From Lithospermum erythrorhizon (taxonomy: Eukaryota; Streptophyta; Magnoliopsida; Boraginales; Boraginaceae): a stretch of 64,000 nucleotides of DNA. The stretch lies in assembly GCA_019722365.1 (NCBI GenBank), contig JADFUC010001683.1, positions 1,860,001 through 1,924,000 of the forward strand. Direction: 5' to 3'. Both the position numbers and the translations under genes were made by a program. The first letter of the stretch is position 1, and every line of letters starts with the position of its first letter. Below the pieces are notes generated by a model that saw only the letters and a list, made by a program, of their open reading frames with translations, was not told the origin of the DNA and ran no database searches. Shown in pieces: positions 32,989 through 45,746 of the stretch.

Positions 32989-35159
32989 TTTCTTGAAAAA
33001 ACTTATCTTTATTTTTTCCTCCTAGTTCAATTTGTTTATTATTCACAAATATATATATATAATTATTTAATCTGATTTTTAGGGAAATAAATAAGTTAGA
33101 GAGTTGAGAATTAGTTAACAATGACTATAATAATGAATGAATAATTTACATGAAATGAATGGTGCTGGATGGAGAAGATGATGAAGAAGAGATTGTTGAA
33201 TTTCAATCATTCAAGGCAAATGAAAAATAAAACACTAAAATAAAAGTGAGTTTATGAGATTTGAGAATATATTGGAGATATTTCACAAAATTATCCAAAA
33301 AAATGGATAAAGTTTAGAAGTTTGTATTGGTTAAATGAGCAGAAACCGTGATCATAGCAGTTACCGAGATTTACATGTCTTGGAATATTTTAAAGGGATA
33401 AATGGCGAATATTTAAATTATTGGTGAGCAAAACAATTATTTAATTGTCATTTCGAGCCTCTGTCAGCGTGGAAGGAAGGATTAAGGTCTTGTGTAACAA
33501 CAAATTTCTTTGAATTTATAATATTATTGTATGTTATACAAATAAAAGGTTGATTTATAATATTATTGTATAAATGTTCATTTTTCTTCTATCAAGATAA
33601 GTATGTAATCAACAAATTCATCAATGCACATATTAGTTTAGATTTAGTTGCCTAATTTTAAAAATAATAATGTCAGTATGATTTAGAAATCAAAAGGTTG
33701 TATGTTAATACATTTAATTTGAATTGTATTAACTACATTTTTCATCTATATTTTGTAGACTATAACAAAATTATAAAAAAATAATATTATAAAAATATTT
33801 TTAAAATAAGTTAAAGATAAATTTATATTGTAATTGACAGATACATAAAATAATAAATTTCAATTAAAATACAGTCAGATGTTAATTAGTCATTGTTCAC
33901 TAAAAATTCCAATTTATTATAGGATGGATGGTATGTGAATGGACCAATAAATAGAAGTTTATAATAAATATTATTGTAATAATATTAAAAGTTTGTACTT
34001 ATTAATATGTTTTTCAATACTGAATATATCAATTTAGTATGTTATTAAGTTGTTGAACAATTTTATAATGTTAGTTTGAGATGAAATAAAAGCTTATTCC
34101 AAACAATAAATGAGTACTATTTGTAAAATAATTGCATATGATAAGCTGAATTATCATAACTAGAATTTGAAAATCATGTAACATTTGACTTTTCTGAATT
34201 TAGCATGGCCGAAGAATCCTATGGGCCACGCTACTTTTGTGTGCATATATATATACGGCTACTTGCCTAGTGTTTTATTCTTCAATATTAAATACAATAT
34301 GATTTATCGATATCATAAATAATTATTTAATATATGATGTAATTTTTGGCATAGAACAAAAAGCAGGCATGTAAAATATTGAACTTTTTGCAGAAGATTT
34401 TTTTGTTGTTTCTAAAAAAAAACAAATGATGGAAAATAATCCTATTATTTTGAAATTAGGTACAGTTGGAACTTCCTTTTTGAACCTAACTTATTTCATT
34501 CACCAGCCTAATTTAATCAAAAGTAGAGATAAATTGGAATCCTTTTTTTTGGAAAATATATTTTCAATGCCCTTTTAAGACATGAGATTGTATCCTGTCG
34601 ACACTTGTTTGTCTATTTTAATATAGCAGAATAGAAAAATGTAAGCCTTAACGACCCTCATTTTCATGCTTCCTTTATTTAGTTATCCTCCTTCATTTAG
34701 TTTTATCATTTCTAGATGTTTGTTAATTCAGCTGTTACTAAAACTCAGGAAAATACTGATTCGTGTATTTATCTGTTCCATTGAATTGATTTTGATTTTT
34801 TAAGACTGTTGGAGAATAAATAGACTTTTAATTGTACCATGATAAAATAATTGGTCACCAAGCAATCAAACTTCCACCTCCATTTTTTTTGGTAACTGAG
34901 ACTTACTCTAGCGAACTCGAACTATGCATACATACTCCATTGGGAACGAGATGTGACAGAATGATCCACCGAGCCTAATTACTCACATACCTCATGCACT
35001 AAGCAAGACAATTTAGAGAAAATATATAACACATCCAACATACTAGTGATTCAACTCTCAAAATCATTGCTTAATTATTCAAAACATCTAAAAGTTGGAG
35101 TCCTTCACTACGGCACCATTTATTTTGCATCATATATACATGATATTAACAAATCATAG
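32989..35159. other. WNK upstream region and AT-rich spacer
   Basis: The first 1 kb should hold the WNK promoter; a T-rich run ending in CTAG before the start suggests a possible leader intron, not certain. The rest is AT-rich, without genes. Confidence 0.45.
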
Positions 35160-35213
35160 CATGTAGTGACAATCTAATATTGCAATTTCTTATTTAAATA
35201 TTAATTCTAAAAT

Positions 35214-36126
35214 TTAACATATTTCCTGGCACCTCAAGAAATTAAGCATGAAATGGCTTGCCAGGTTCGAACCAGAGACCTTCAGTGTGTTAGGGCGATG
35301 ATAACTACACGAAACCAATTTAATGTTGTTTTTCAACATCTCATTACTAGTCGATAGGAAAGTATTAGCTTCGACACAAATTGATAATGGCTGAGACGAT
35401 AATGTTGTGAATTGACGGGTTATGCTTGAAAGGTTTAGTAAAAGGGATGAAATAGATGTTTGAATCATAGAACCAACGGATAAAAAGTTTACAAAGTTTC
35501 TTGTTAAACCGCTAAGAAAATTATATTTTGAACATTCAAGAAACAAGTAACGAACCGATTCAGGAAATTTCTTACATAAAACACAAATGGGGTCAACATT
35601 GATGTTTCTTGTTGTTAAATTGTCTTTGGTGCTAATTCGGTTAAGAAAAAGGAGCCATACAATTTTTTGAATTTTAAAAGGCATTTTGAGTTTCCAAATA
35701 AATTTCCAAGATTTTGGGTGAACATTTTTATATATAGTTGGTGTGGGGCAAGAGGTATGATGTTTATTGTATTTGGTTTAAAATGGTGTATCCTTGTTTA
35801 ACTTGAGATTCTGCCTTATTCCAACTTTTAATGTCTTCTTCAAGTGAAACAGGCAGGGTCATAATATATTGGGCAATTGGTATCGGGAAGGAATCCTTAA
35901 TAAGTTCAGAATTCCATTGAAGTTCACCACTAGCTAATGTTTTCATAAGTTGATGGACATAAAGTAGGTGAAGGTTAAAAATATTTATGTGTTGTGTTAG
36001 TTGGTGTGGTGGATAATGTGGTAACCAATAATCGTTCCAAATTTTTGTGGCTTTTCCATTGTGGATATTTGAAAAGCAACCGAGATTTAAGACCTTAAAC
36101 CTTCTTGAAGGCTTTTCCAAATTCAC
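35214..36126 (-). pseudogene. LINE ORF2 C-terminal region with zf-RVT zinc-binding domain
   Basis: The segment 36126-35764 reads LGCFSNIHNGKATKIWNDYWLP, the linker typical of plant LINEs after the polymerase. 35684-35214 reads KIQKIVWLLFLNRISTKDNL, then CVLCKKFPESVRYLFLECS, which has the C-x2-C...H/C pattern of the zf-RVT domain. The two parts are in different frames. The last 20 codons of the second part run into the tRNA-like tail. Confidence 0.8.
35254..35316 (-). repeat. tRNA-Val(AAC)-like sequence at the LINE 3' side
   Basis: Reads GGTTTCGTGTAGTTATCATC, then CCTAACACACTGAAGG, then GGTTCGAACC and GCAAGCCA. This is the layout of plant tRNA-Val with an AAC anticodon loop (CTAACAC) and a perfect B box. 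It is 63 nt instead of about 74. The D arm lacks bases and the anticodon stem cannot pair, so it is not a working tRNA. Either a SINE head or a tRNA-like end of the LINE. Confidence 0.7.
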
Positions 36127-36759
36127 GAGACATTAAACTTGAAGGAAGATGAGTGAAAAGGATTTGAATTAAGAAAATATTTTGCTTTGAGAGTATTAAA
36201 GTAGGATTTATTTTATTTAAATCCTCCAGCTTGGTTGGCTAATAGTACTAGTTGAAAGTGTCTTAGATTTTCAATGTCATCTCTTTACTTGAAAATGTAA
36301 AAATTCTCAATTAATTCAATGTATATAATTTTCCTTAAAGCCTCCCCAAATAAATTTAGCAAAAATTTGATCCAATTTTTTACAAATATTAATTGAAAAT
36401 TTATAAATACTCATATGATATACTAGTACTGAATAGAGGACAAATTTTAGAAGTGTGATTCGCCCTGCTTGATTAATTAAGAAATTTGGATTGCCAACGA
36501 AGAAGTTTTTTCTTTATCTTGTCTATTATACCCTCAAAAAATTTCCTCTTATCATTAAAAATATCAAGACTAACTCCCAAATACTTACCAAACTTATCAC
36601 TTTCTTGAATTTTTAGAGCATTAATAATTTCATTTTTAACATGCAAAGGAGTATTAGGGATAAAAAAGATATTAGATTTTTGAAAATTTATTTGTTGACC
36701 AAAGTCTCGACTGTAACCTTAAAGCCAATTTTTAAAAGAGTTTATACTTTGTTTTTTAA

Positions 36760-37490
36760 GCATAATAAAGAAAAAACTATCATCCACAAAAAAAAAGATG
36801 TGTTAATGGGAGAGCTAACCTGGCAATAGACACTCCTGTAACATGATTTGCAATTTGGTCTTTGATGAGAGAAGCAGAAAGTGCCTCCGCACAAAGAATA
36901 AAAAGAAAAGGAAACAGGGAATCTCCTTGCCTAAGACCACAAGAATTTGAAAAAAATTCTGTTGTATTACCATTTACTAACACTGAGTATTTAACTGTAG
37001 AAACACATTGATAAATTAAATTAATCGAATGGAGAGGAAACTTCATTTTCTCAAGCACTTTAATTAAGAAATTCCAATTAACTCTATCAAAATCTTTACT
37101 CATATATATTTTAATGGATGCTTGACCAAATTTTTTTTGTTTAGCAGTTCTTATGTGATTATTAATTCTTGAGCTAATATAATATTGTCTTGAATTATTC
37201 TACCAGGAACAAACCCATTTTGTATTGGAGAGATAAGAGATGTAATAACCTTTTTTAATCTATTTACTAGAATTTTTTAGCAAATTTTATATAGAACATT
37301 ACAAATACTTATAGGTCTAAAATCTGATATACTGTTAGGTCGATCAACTTTGGGTATGAGAGTAATGTATGTATGATTAATTTCTTTTAAAAGGTGACCA
37401 CCATTAAGAAAAGATAGGATAAGAGAAGTAAGTTCTCCTTGAATAATCGGCCAAGCTTTTTGATAAAAAAGCGGCTGAAAATCCACATCG
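36760..37490 (-). pseudogene. LINE reverse transcriptase domain, broken
   Basis: Upstream part reads NHTYITLIPKVDRPNSISDF and RPISICNVLYKI (fingers region of plant L1 polymerases). The next part reads KDFDRVNWNFLIKVLEKM, GLRQGDSLFPFLFILCAEAL. The catalytic F-V-D-D-S box lies at about 36773-36790 but is shifted by one base at a T tract. Several in-frame stops between the parts. Confidence 0.85.
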
Positions 37491-38257
37491 GACCGAAATT
37501 TGTCGGGATGAATTTGAAATATTTACTTAAATTAGAAATAAATTCACGAGTTTAAAGTGATGATCGAGAGTTAGGAAGAAGAAATGTTTTCTATAGTGCC
37601 AAAATTAGTAGCTGTAAGATTAGCAGGGTTATAAAAATCTTGAAAGTAATCTTTACAATGAGACATGATATCACATTCCGAACCAAATTATTATGATTAG
37701 TATCTTCAATATTTAAAATTTTATTTAAACTTTGTTTGACTCGAGCATTGTTATGAAAAAATTTGAGTTTTTATCACCCTGTTGCAAGCATTGAATTTTA
37801 ATTCTTTGTTTCCAAAAAGAGTGTTCAAGATTAAGAAGAGCATCAAGTTTAAGTCTTAGTTGTTGATCTGTATGAAAATTTCCAGGGTTAAGGTCAGTTT
37901 GAGTGGATACTATCTGATCTTGGACATCTTTAATGTGTTGAAATAAATTGTCAACCCTAGAAGTATTCCAATCCTTAATAAAAAAAACTTAGATGATTTG
38001 AATTTGTTAACAAGTTGGAACATTGGAGAACCTATCTTATAAGTGTGCCAAACTTGTGAAATAATGTCGAGGAACTCAGGAAGTGAAGTCAAGTAATTAT
38101 TAAATCTAAACCTTTTATTTTAGGAATAACCGGATGTATCATAAGTTGACACTAACAAGGAGGCATGGTCCGAGTTCTGAATGCCTAAATTTAAACATGT
38201 CGAAACATTAAAAATACTAAACCAAATATGGTTTGCCATGGCTCTATCAAGTTTTTC

Positions 38258-38812
38258 CTAAGTTGGATTGATAGTTCGATTATTCGTCCAAGTAAAGTGT
38301 GCTAAGTCGGAAATTAGTGAAAATAGAAGATCTGCTCCTAGAACCGAGGGGTTAGTTGTACTCATCTTATCTGAAGAGAATAACACCTGATTGTAATCAC
38401 CTAGGATTAATAGGGGTTGGTGCATATAAGGACATAATGTGTTATACAACAAGTGCCACGTTGCAGCTCTTTCACTAAGCTTAGGATTACCATAAATAAA
38501 TCCTATAAAGCTAGAGTTATACGATCCAGTTTCAATAGAGAAAATTAAAATATGTTTATTACTATCTAATAAAGTTGCTTTAATATATTTTTTAATCCTT
38601 ACCCAAAGTCCACCACTAGTATCTGAAGAATCAATACCAAAAGAGTTATCAAAATGCAAAAACTTAAGAGTAACATTAGCATCTTCAAGACTAGATTTAG
38701 TTTCAGAAAGAAAAAACATATCAGGTTGATGTTGAACATTGAATTTATGTAAAAGTCGAATTGTTGGGTCTTGTTTTATACCTCTATAGTTCCATGCAAA
38801 AAAGTATCATAT
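38258..38812 (-). pseudogene. LINE endonuclease domain fragment
   Basis: Begins FAWNYRGIKQDP, the decayed form of the WNCRGLG opening of plant LINE endonucleases. Continues MFFLSETKSSL, GGLWVRIKKYI, FIYGNP and LLILGDYNQVL, matching the apurinic-type endonuclease catalytic order (ET-K, Y/H, GDFN). Several motif residues are altered, including N for the Asp/Asn pair order; it is not expected to work. Confidence 0.8.
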
Positions 38813-39150
38813 GGTGATTAATTGGGGTTGTTGAGGGACAATCACCCAAACCGCTTTGAAATTTAATTGAATGATTTGTGAGAAAGTAAGACATAGTATA
38901 TAATCAAAGTTTAATAAACTACTAATAGGTGATTCAAAATTAAAGAATTTACTAATTGAAGTAGTGAAAGGAAAGATAGTAGCCGGAATCGTGATAAAGC
39001 TAGCATAATCTTGAAGATGGTAGTGTGAGAGCGTACATTTCTGCCTTTTCCTTCCTTTGACTTCGTAAACATCATAACTTTAAATATAGTGGAAGATGAA
39101 CGGCGGCCATCTCGTCCTTCACTTTCGAAGACGAAGGGTTGTGAGACGGT

Positions 39151-41357
39151 GATATTTGCTAAGAACCCATTTATTTGATTAGAGGGGAGTACTAATTTGT
39201 CAAGTTGTTAGTACTTGTCAAGTCGTCATATCCTTAATACTTGCTTGTTATGGACTTTGAATGATTTGTAGAGTATTTGAATTAAGAAACCATAATTCTT
39301 TTTATTTTTAATGATTGTTTTTTGCTTTGAACATATTTTATTGAATTGATATATATAATGATTATTTTTGTTTTATTTAATATTTGTTTATAATAGTAAT
39401 ATTTTATAATTCCTTAATAAAATATTTTTTGGTTATACAATCATCTAATACAAAATAAAGAGTATGATGTACTCTAATCTTCGTAAAATAATGTTGTCGC
39501 TTAAATATCTAGATCAAAATCATAAATGTCGGTCCGAAATATATTCAGACAAATTTAACCTAATAACTACACACATTTATTATCAAATTTATTTCCCAAA
39601 CCCTAAATATATTTTCTACGGTATCTCATTACCAAATCTAAGAACATCATTGCCAAATATACTTGATTAAATTACTTCAACTATCATAAGAACAATAGCT
39701 TCCGTACTGCTCATTTTTATTTGCTAGCCTAATTATCTTCTTTATGATGAGAAGATTCGAATGATTCACAAATTTGTAGTTGGGTTAAAACTGGGAAATA
39801 CATCTTCTAAATTGACAATTGACAAATATAAAGCTTCAGGTGTTCGATAAAACTCATAGCCTCACATGACTAACGTAGTAAGTACTTAAAGGATCTTGCT
39901 TGAAGGAATATGCAAAGAGTATATGAAAGCTATGTTCAAGAAATTTGTCTTCTAGTCTATATGCATAATTGAATGATTTTTTTATTAGTTTATGAATAGG
40001 AACTTTTGAATATTTATTTTATTTAAGTTGTTACAAATTTAAATAGTAGAGTGCATCTAAATAGAAAATATCATCTTGATTATTATAAGGAATTCATTCT
40101 AATATTCAAGAATATGCAACAGCAGCGATATATCAGTCAAATCATATTTTTGCACTCCACATTTTGGGGCTAATTTCGTATCTGTGATTAACAGCCTCAA
40201 AAATAAATAAATTAGAATTTGGACGAATCCTAGTGGGCTAATAAAGCGGACTAGAGCCTACCATTTGGATTTTGGACCACCTTGAAACTCATTAATGGGC
40301 AAATAAATGGATTGTTTAAAACTTTAAACTGTCTAGTAAGTTTGAATTCCGTTAGTCACATCTATAAGTTTTGGACAGACGTTTAGGTCGGGTAATCGGA
40401 ATCGTTAAGTTGATCCAAAATTAAATGTACATGATTTCGATTTAAACTTGGGATCAGATTCAAAAATAATCCAGAGGTCACAAGTTTAACTGAATAGATG
40501 ATGATCCCATGAATGAAGACTCCCCTATTCATATCACCGATCTCATTTAATAAAAAAAGACTGGGATATGATTTAGCTTAGTAGTATTAGTTAAATTATA
40601 TCGAAATGAATTACATTTTACAAATCAGTTTGAATCTCATACAATTCAATTTATGCCTATTTTCTTTTTTATAAATTCACAATGAAATTAGAGTAAATGC
40701 TACAAAGAAAATAGAGAATATGTTGTCAATAAGAGTTGAACCAATCTTTCTTATAAAAACTTGGATAAAATATCATGAGCTAATTTATGCTTATTTTGAA
40801 TTGATTCTCAATCTACTTTCAAACTTGATTAAATGTGGATCCAAAGTAGTGCAGATAACAACCTTACCTGAGTTACCTCTGTCTTTGTCCACTTAAACCG
40901 TTGTTGAATGTTTGAATACATATTTCAGAGTTCATACTTAACAACCATTAAATAAAATTAATTCAGTACTCTAGCATTCTCCTCATTTAGAGGCTGCCCC
41001 AGATTACGAATAAGCCAACCCACGACAAACATGTTTTCAAATCTTTGGTTCACTTCAATAATTTAACCGATAACTTTGATTTAGTAACAATAAATATTCA
41101 ATTTTAATCATAAATTAATTTTATTTAAACATCTTACTTAGAATTGATTCAATTATCATCTAACACTATTGATTCGATTGATCCAATTAAACATCTGTCT
41201 CCGAATACTTGAATCACTATGTTGATTATGTGGCTTAATCACACATGTTACTTCCGTGAATGACGAGGTCCGGGATCAAGTATTTATAAGGATAAAAATC
41301 GACTTTTTTAAATGTTGACAATACTTTGTTCTATATTCAACTCAAATTAGTTATAAT
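39151..41357. other. AT-rich spacer
   Basis: No gene-like frame. A weak B-box-like run (GGTCACAAGTTTAACTG, about 40473) may be another SINE relic. Otherwise nothing that I can assign. Confidence 0.4.
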
Positions 41358-41841
41358 AAGGCTTAAATTCTTTCTGCCCCTCAACTTTGACGAATTTGTC
41401 AATTTGTCCCCTAAACTTTTAAAATCGGTCAGTTTACCCTATGAACTACCTGAACTGGTCATTTTAAGGATTACGTTCATTTTTTTATGTTAAAATTGAT
41501 GTCAATCCAATTTTTTATGAAGGGTAAAATTGGAATTGTACATAAGAGTTAGGACTCGTGGGTCTATTTTCAAATACAAAAACTAATCGGGTCAATTTAA
41601 TATTTGCAGCCAATGTCATTTTTACCTTCATTACAACTATGATCAGAGGGCAATATTTAATAATACAATTAGTTGAGCTGTTAACTGGACCATTATAGTT
41701 AGTTTAGGGGGCAATCAATCAAGTTATTAATTCAAAGGACACATGACCTAAGGTAATAGTACGTGAGGACAACCCGACTGATTAAAGCATCGGGCAACCG
41801 AAAGGTTCTAATAAAATTCAAAGGTGAAGAAATTAAGCCTT
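41358..41841. mobile_element. Non-autonomous TIR element with ATAAT target duplication
   Basis: Left end AAGGCTTAAATTCTTTC and right end (inverted) AAGGCTTAATTTCTTC match at all but one of the first 15 bases. The 5 bases before the left end (41353-41357) and after the right end (41842-41846) are both ATAAT. Length 484 bp. The interior has no protein; it contains runs such as TTTGTCCCCTAAACTTTT and TTAGTTTAGGGGGCAA in partly inverted arrangement. Superfamily not assigned. Confidence 0.65.
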
Positions 41842-42388
41842 ATAATAATAAAAAGTTTATTTATAATCAAACCTTTTATTTGAAAATCGAAAATCTAAAA
41901 CCTCAATAAAAATAAAAATTCAATTAAGCTTATGACCGTAATTACATGAGTTGGATTTCCCTAACAATATTTTTGGCCGAAGCCTATCACCTTGACGCCT
42001 AGTACGGTTTAACCGATGGTGCTATTGCGTTATTGGGATAACTCGGTGGCGGCTGGCAGTGCTATTGCAAGTAGAACTCGAGGTCAACAGTGAGTAGGAC
42101 TATAAACACAATCGGTTAAAATGACTATTTTACTCCTAATAAAACTTCTTCACCATTATACTTACAAATAGGGAAAAGTTAAAACAGTAATTTCAATTGC
42201 TAAATATGTGTGTTGCGGTCCGGAAAAGTAGTTGTATAATTGGACAGTGCCGTGCTCACCAACCCCCCTGAGATGAACCTCACCAACCACCAACAGTAGA
42301 AGCTAGAGAGAGACAACAAAAGGGACATTACATTCTTAAACACCACAAAACATCCTCATTTTCTTCGATCCAACTCTTTGCTCGACGG

Positions 42389-42668
42389 GTATGCCTGAAA
42401 TTATTACCCCCCTAATCCAATAAATATTCTCAAATGCTATTATTGTTATTGTACTTTATTATTTAATACTACGAAGTTTGTTAATTTTGACTATTAGAAA
42501 TCGAAAGGAACAGTCTTTTTCGAATGTAGGGACTTGGATTACTTGTTTATATGTGAATTTGTTTATTTTATTTTTTCAGCTTAATTTAGTTCATGAACTG
42601 ATTATTTATCAAACAGTTGGAGTAATTTCAATTATATTTTTGGTGAACTTGTAGATAAATTATTGTAG
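42389..42668 (+). other. Probable leader intron of shikimate kinase
   Basis: A leader-like stretch (about 42330-42388) ends CGACG|GGTATG. The next AG with a T-rich lead is 42667-42668, 12 bases before the start codon. Not coding. Inferred. Confidence 0.45.
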
Positions 42669-42680
42669 AGTATTGGGAGC

Positions 42681-45600
42681 ATGGAGGTGAGATTTCAACA
42701 TAGCTTGCAGTTGTCGAGGACTATGACTAGTCAGAAGATTGGGCTAATTAGTCCGATGGATTCGGTGTGTTTTATCTCCAAGGGACTGAATAAACAAATG
42801 CATCATCGTCCATTGATTGCATTGCGCCATATTCAATCGTTGAATGCCAAAACTCCGCGTGAACGAGCAGTGCTCAAGCTTTTGTGCTCTTCAAAGGACG
42901 AAGGTAGATTTTGAAATATCTACTCATTGAGGCTATAATATCTGTTGTCGAATTTGATTTTGTGAATTATGATCCCCAGTATATTGATTTTTCTTGGTGA
43001 TTGTATAATATTGATATGCATATATGTGAAGTAGTACAGGCCGTCTCGTTCAAAATGGAGGTACTGTTCCAAATAATTAAAGTAATTTTGTTTAAATAAA
43101 ATGGGACTGAATTAAAGAAATCTTAAAGTTAAAAGAAAGTTTCACCTATAACAAAAATAAAAATAAATTTACTATCTTGAATTAAAGAAACAAAACCTTA
43201 AACTTAAAGAAAAATCATCAACTACAACAAAAAAATAGTGGTAAGAAAACTCGAACTCACACATATTGACTTTTTACACCACTATATTTATCAATTACAC
43301 TAGAACATCACTTACAATTTACATAATATATAAAATATTATGGGTACTTCTGGATTTGGGGCCATGTGCCGCTTCAAAGGCTCGTCTTCAAATAGTGTTT
43401 CCGACCCCCTCCCCCTCCGGCCTTATGAAGTTTAGCTAGGAGACTGTTCAAAGGCACTAGGCCATGTTGATATTAGTGTATAGCATTAGGCGTATCTATG
43501 CCTGAAGTAGCTTAGTTGTCCATTCGTTCTACGTCAGCATGTATGTGATGCCTAGTGTGGTACGTTGTTAGGTTTCCATTCTAATTATTCTTAACTGTCG
43601 TGCATGCTGATATTTTCATGTCCGTTGACTGAAACTATGCCGTAGTTTTACTGGTTGTTGCTAACTAATGTCACACTTCCATATTTTTTAGTCCCTGTAT
43701 TGGAGGTTGAACATGCATCAATTGATGAAGACCTGACTTTAAAGGTACTTCTGTCAATTGTTCCCTATTGACCTCACATTTGTGGTGATTTAACTTTGTC
43801 ATATACTCGAAAGACTTGAAATTTTGAAATGTGTGCCTATTTGGGTTCAAGCTCATTGTGCTTGATTTTTATCTTATGTCAAAGTTCTGTAATTCCAGAT
43901 AAAGTGCCAAGAAGTTGAACCACTCTTAGATGGAGCTTGTATATATATTGTTGGTCAGTTTTTCTTCCTCCCTTAACATGCTTAGAATCAGTTTGTATGA
44001 TATTTTAGTTGCCCAATAATAGATGGTATATGCATGCAGGAATGATGGGCTCAGGAAAAACAACTGTAGGCGAGATTCTGTCCAAATCACTTGGCTATTC
44101 GTTTTATGACTGGTTCGTTTATATTCCTCCCCCCTTTTTTCTTGATTAATATATTTGCTGCTAAGTCCAATATCTATGTACAAGTTGTGAGCTACTTAAT
44201 CTTAAGATTTTATGTAGAAGTAAAGATTAATGCTGCTTCAACAGTTCAGGATAGAACCCAGCTTTAGGAAGCCTTTATTACACGTACACATACCTACGTA
44301 TCCACACACGTACACATATCTGTGCTTTCGTATATGCCAGCATATTGCTCAACATCTTTACTCTTGTTCATCTAACCGAGTAGATGATGTTTGATATTTC
44401 AGTGATAAGCTAATAGAGAAAGCTGCAGGGGGAACTTCCGTAGCTGATATATTTGAGGTGCATGGGGAAAATTTCTTCAGAGACAATGAGGTGTGTGTTT
44501 TTCTTGTCTACCTTTTCCTTATAAGTAACAACAAGATCACAATATTGATTATCTAGATTATATATTTGAAAATTTTGAAATCAAAGTTTAAGTAATTATA
44601 ATATATAAATAATTGTGTTACAACTTATATATCATTTAGATGGTGAAACAATTTACACCATGACTTGCACAAGGGCTAGAATAATTTCACTGTCCATCAA
44701 TTATGTCATATAAATAATTGTGTTATGTCTTCTCTTTTCCATTGCTGAGTATATATATTTTTAATGTTTTTGGTTCTGATCTTAGACCGAGGTATTATGG
44801 AAATTATCCTCAATGCATCGACTGGTAATTTCTACTGGTGGGGGTGCAGTTATTCGACCAATTAATTGGTATGAGTCTTATACTTGATTATTGTTTGTAG
44901 CTTATCGTGTTTTGATAATGCGTATGCTATGTAATTACTCTAAAATAACTGTATTTGCCCTCATAGGAAACACATGCGCAAGGGTGTTAGTGTATGGCTA
45001 GATGTTCCAATAGAAACCTTAGCACGCAGAATATCTCAGATCGGGACTGAATCTCGCCCATTGTTACACGATGGATCTGGAGATGCTTATGACCGGGTAT
45101 ACTTCAATCTATTTCCCAATAGTTGAGAAGGCTCTACATTTGCCTAGTTGAGGATATAGTCATCTCCGATGCTGAATAATTAGATATCTGTGTGAAACTT
45201 CTAGATCTGACAGTTCTCTATTCAGGCACTAAGTCGATTATCAGCCCTTTGGGAAGAAAGGGGTGAAGCATATACCAATGCAAGCGTCCATGTTTCCTTA
45301 GAGAATATGTCATTTTACACCAGAACCATCAAATTATATATATTCTTTGTACTTCAGACCGTTCATTTATAGTCATTTATAGTACCTTGTTCTTGGTGGG
45401 AAATATTCTAAATCTAGATGTTTCATTAGAGAATATAGCCGCTGACTGTGGTTATAAAGATGTATGTCAAATCTCACCAACACGCATTGCAATCGAGGTC
45501 TCTCTCCTGGTCTATTTTTGTTCATAAGTAATGCAAGTGAATCGATTATTCTTCTTGTTCTTTGCATCTCTTTGGATACACTGTCATGCACATTAGTCAA

Positions 45601-45746
45601 GTTAGTCTATTTGCCAATCTGTCTTAATTCTCTGCCAATGTTGTTTCTTGCATTCTGCCTATTCCCTTGCATGCAATAATGCTAAGATAGATTAATCTTA
45701 CATCTTCCAGGCACTTGTTCAAATTGAGAAATTTTTGAAGAAATAA
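42681..45746 (+). CDS. SK: Shikimate kinase, plastid
   Basis: Phosphorylates shikimate with ATP, fifth step of the pathway to chorismate in plastids. Exons: 42681-42903, 43692-43744, 43899-43953, 44040-44112, 44403-44490, 44786-44868, 44967-45096, 45226-about 45303, about 45432-45497, 45711-45746; about 294 aa. The first 75 residues are basic and Ser-rich, like a transit peptide. Walker A is [11 protein letters not shown]; the shikimate-binding part is SFYDCDKLIE, with RDNE following. STGGGAVIR is the conserved Gly loop, and IGTESRPLL is the lid. The C-terminal part reads [28 protein letters not shown]. The eighth intron is bordered by direct repeats of exon sequence and has no GT-AG pair that keeps all residues (see findings). 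Otherwise all junctions are canonical. Confidence 0.92.
43232..43315 (-). repeat. SINE relic in shikimate kinase intron 1
   Basis: On the minus strand, TAGTGTAATTGATAAAT (A-box-like) precedes GTGAGTTCGAGTTTTC (B-box-like) by about 40 bases. Resembles the element in XRN4 intron 1. Limits uncertain. Confidence 0.35.

Larger units (their letters stand above)
35160..39150 (-). mobile_element. Degenerate L1-type LINE (non-LTR retrotransposon)
   Basis: Minus-strand remnants of a plant L1-like ORF2 in the right order: endonuclease (38.8-38.26 kb), linker, reverse transcriptase (37.5-36.77 kb), C-terminal part and zf-RVT (36.1-35.2 kb). Broken by many stops and frame shifts, so it cannot be active by itself. 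No convincing ORF1 with zinc knuckles was found upstream; the 5' limit near 39.15 kb is a guess. The 3' side ends in a tRNA-Val-like sequence and AT-rich DNA; no clear target duplication or long poly(A) was seen. Confidence 0.85.

Noticed and set aside
35254..35316. Functional tRNA-Val gene
   Set aside because: 63 nt only, D arm short and anticodon stem unpaired; kept as a tRNA-derived repeat instead.
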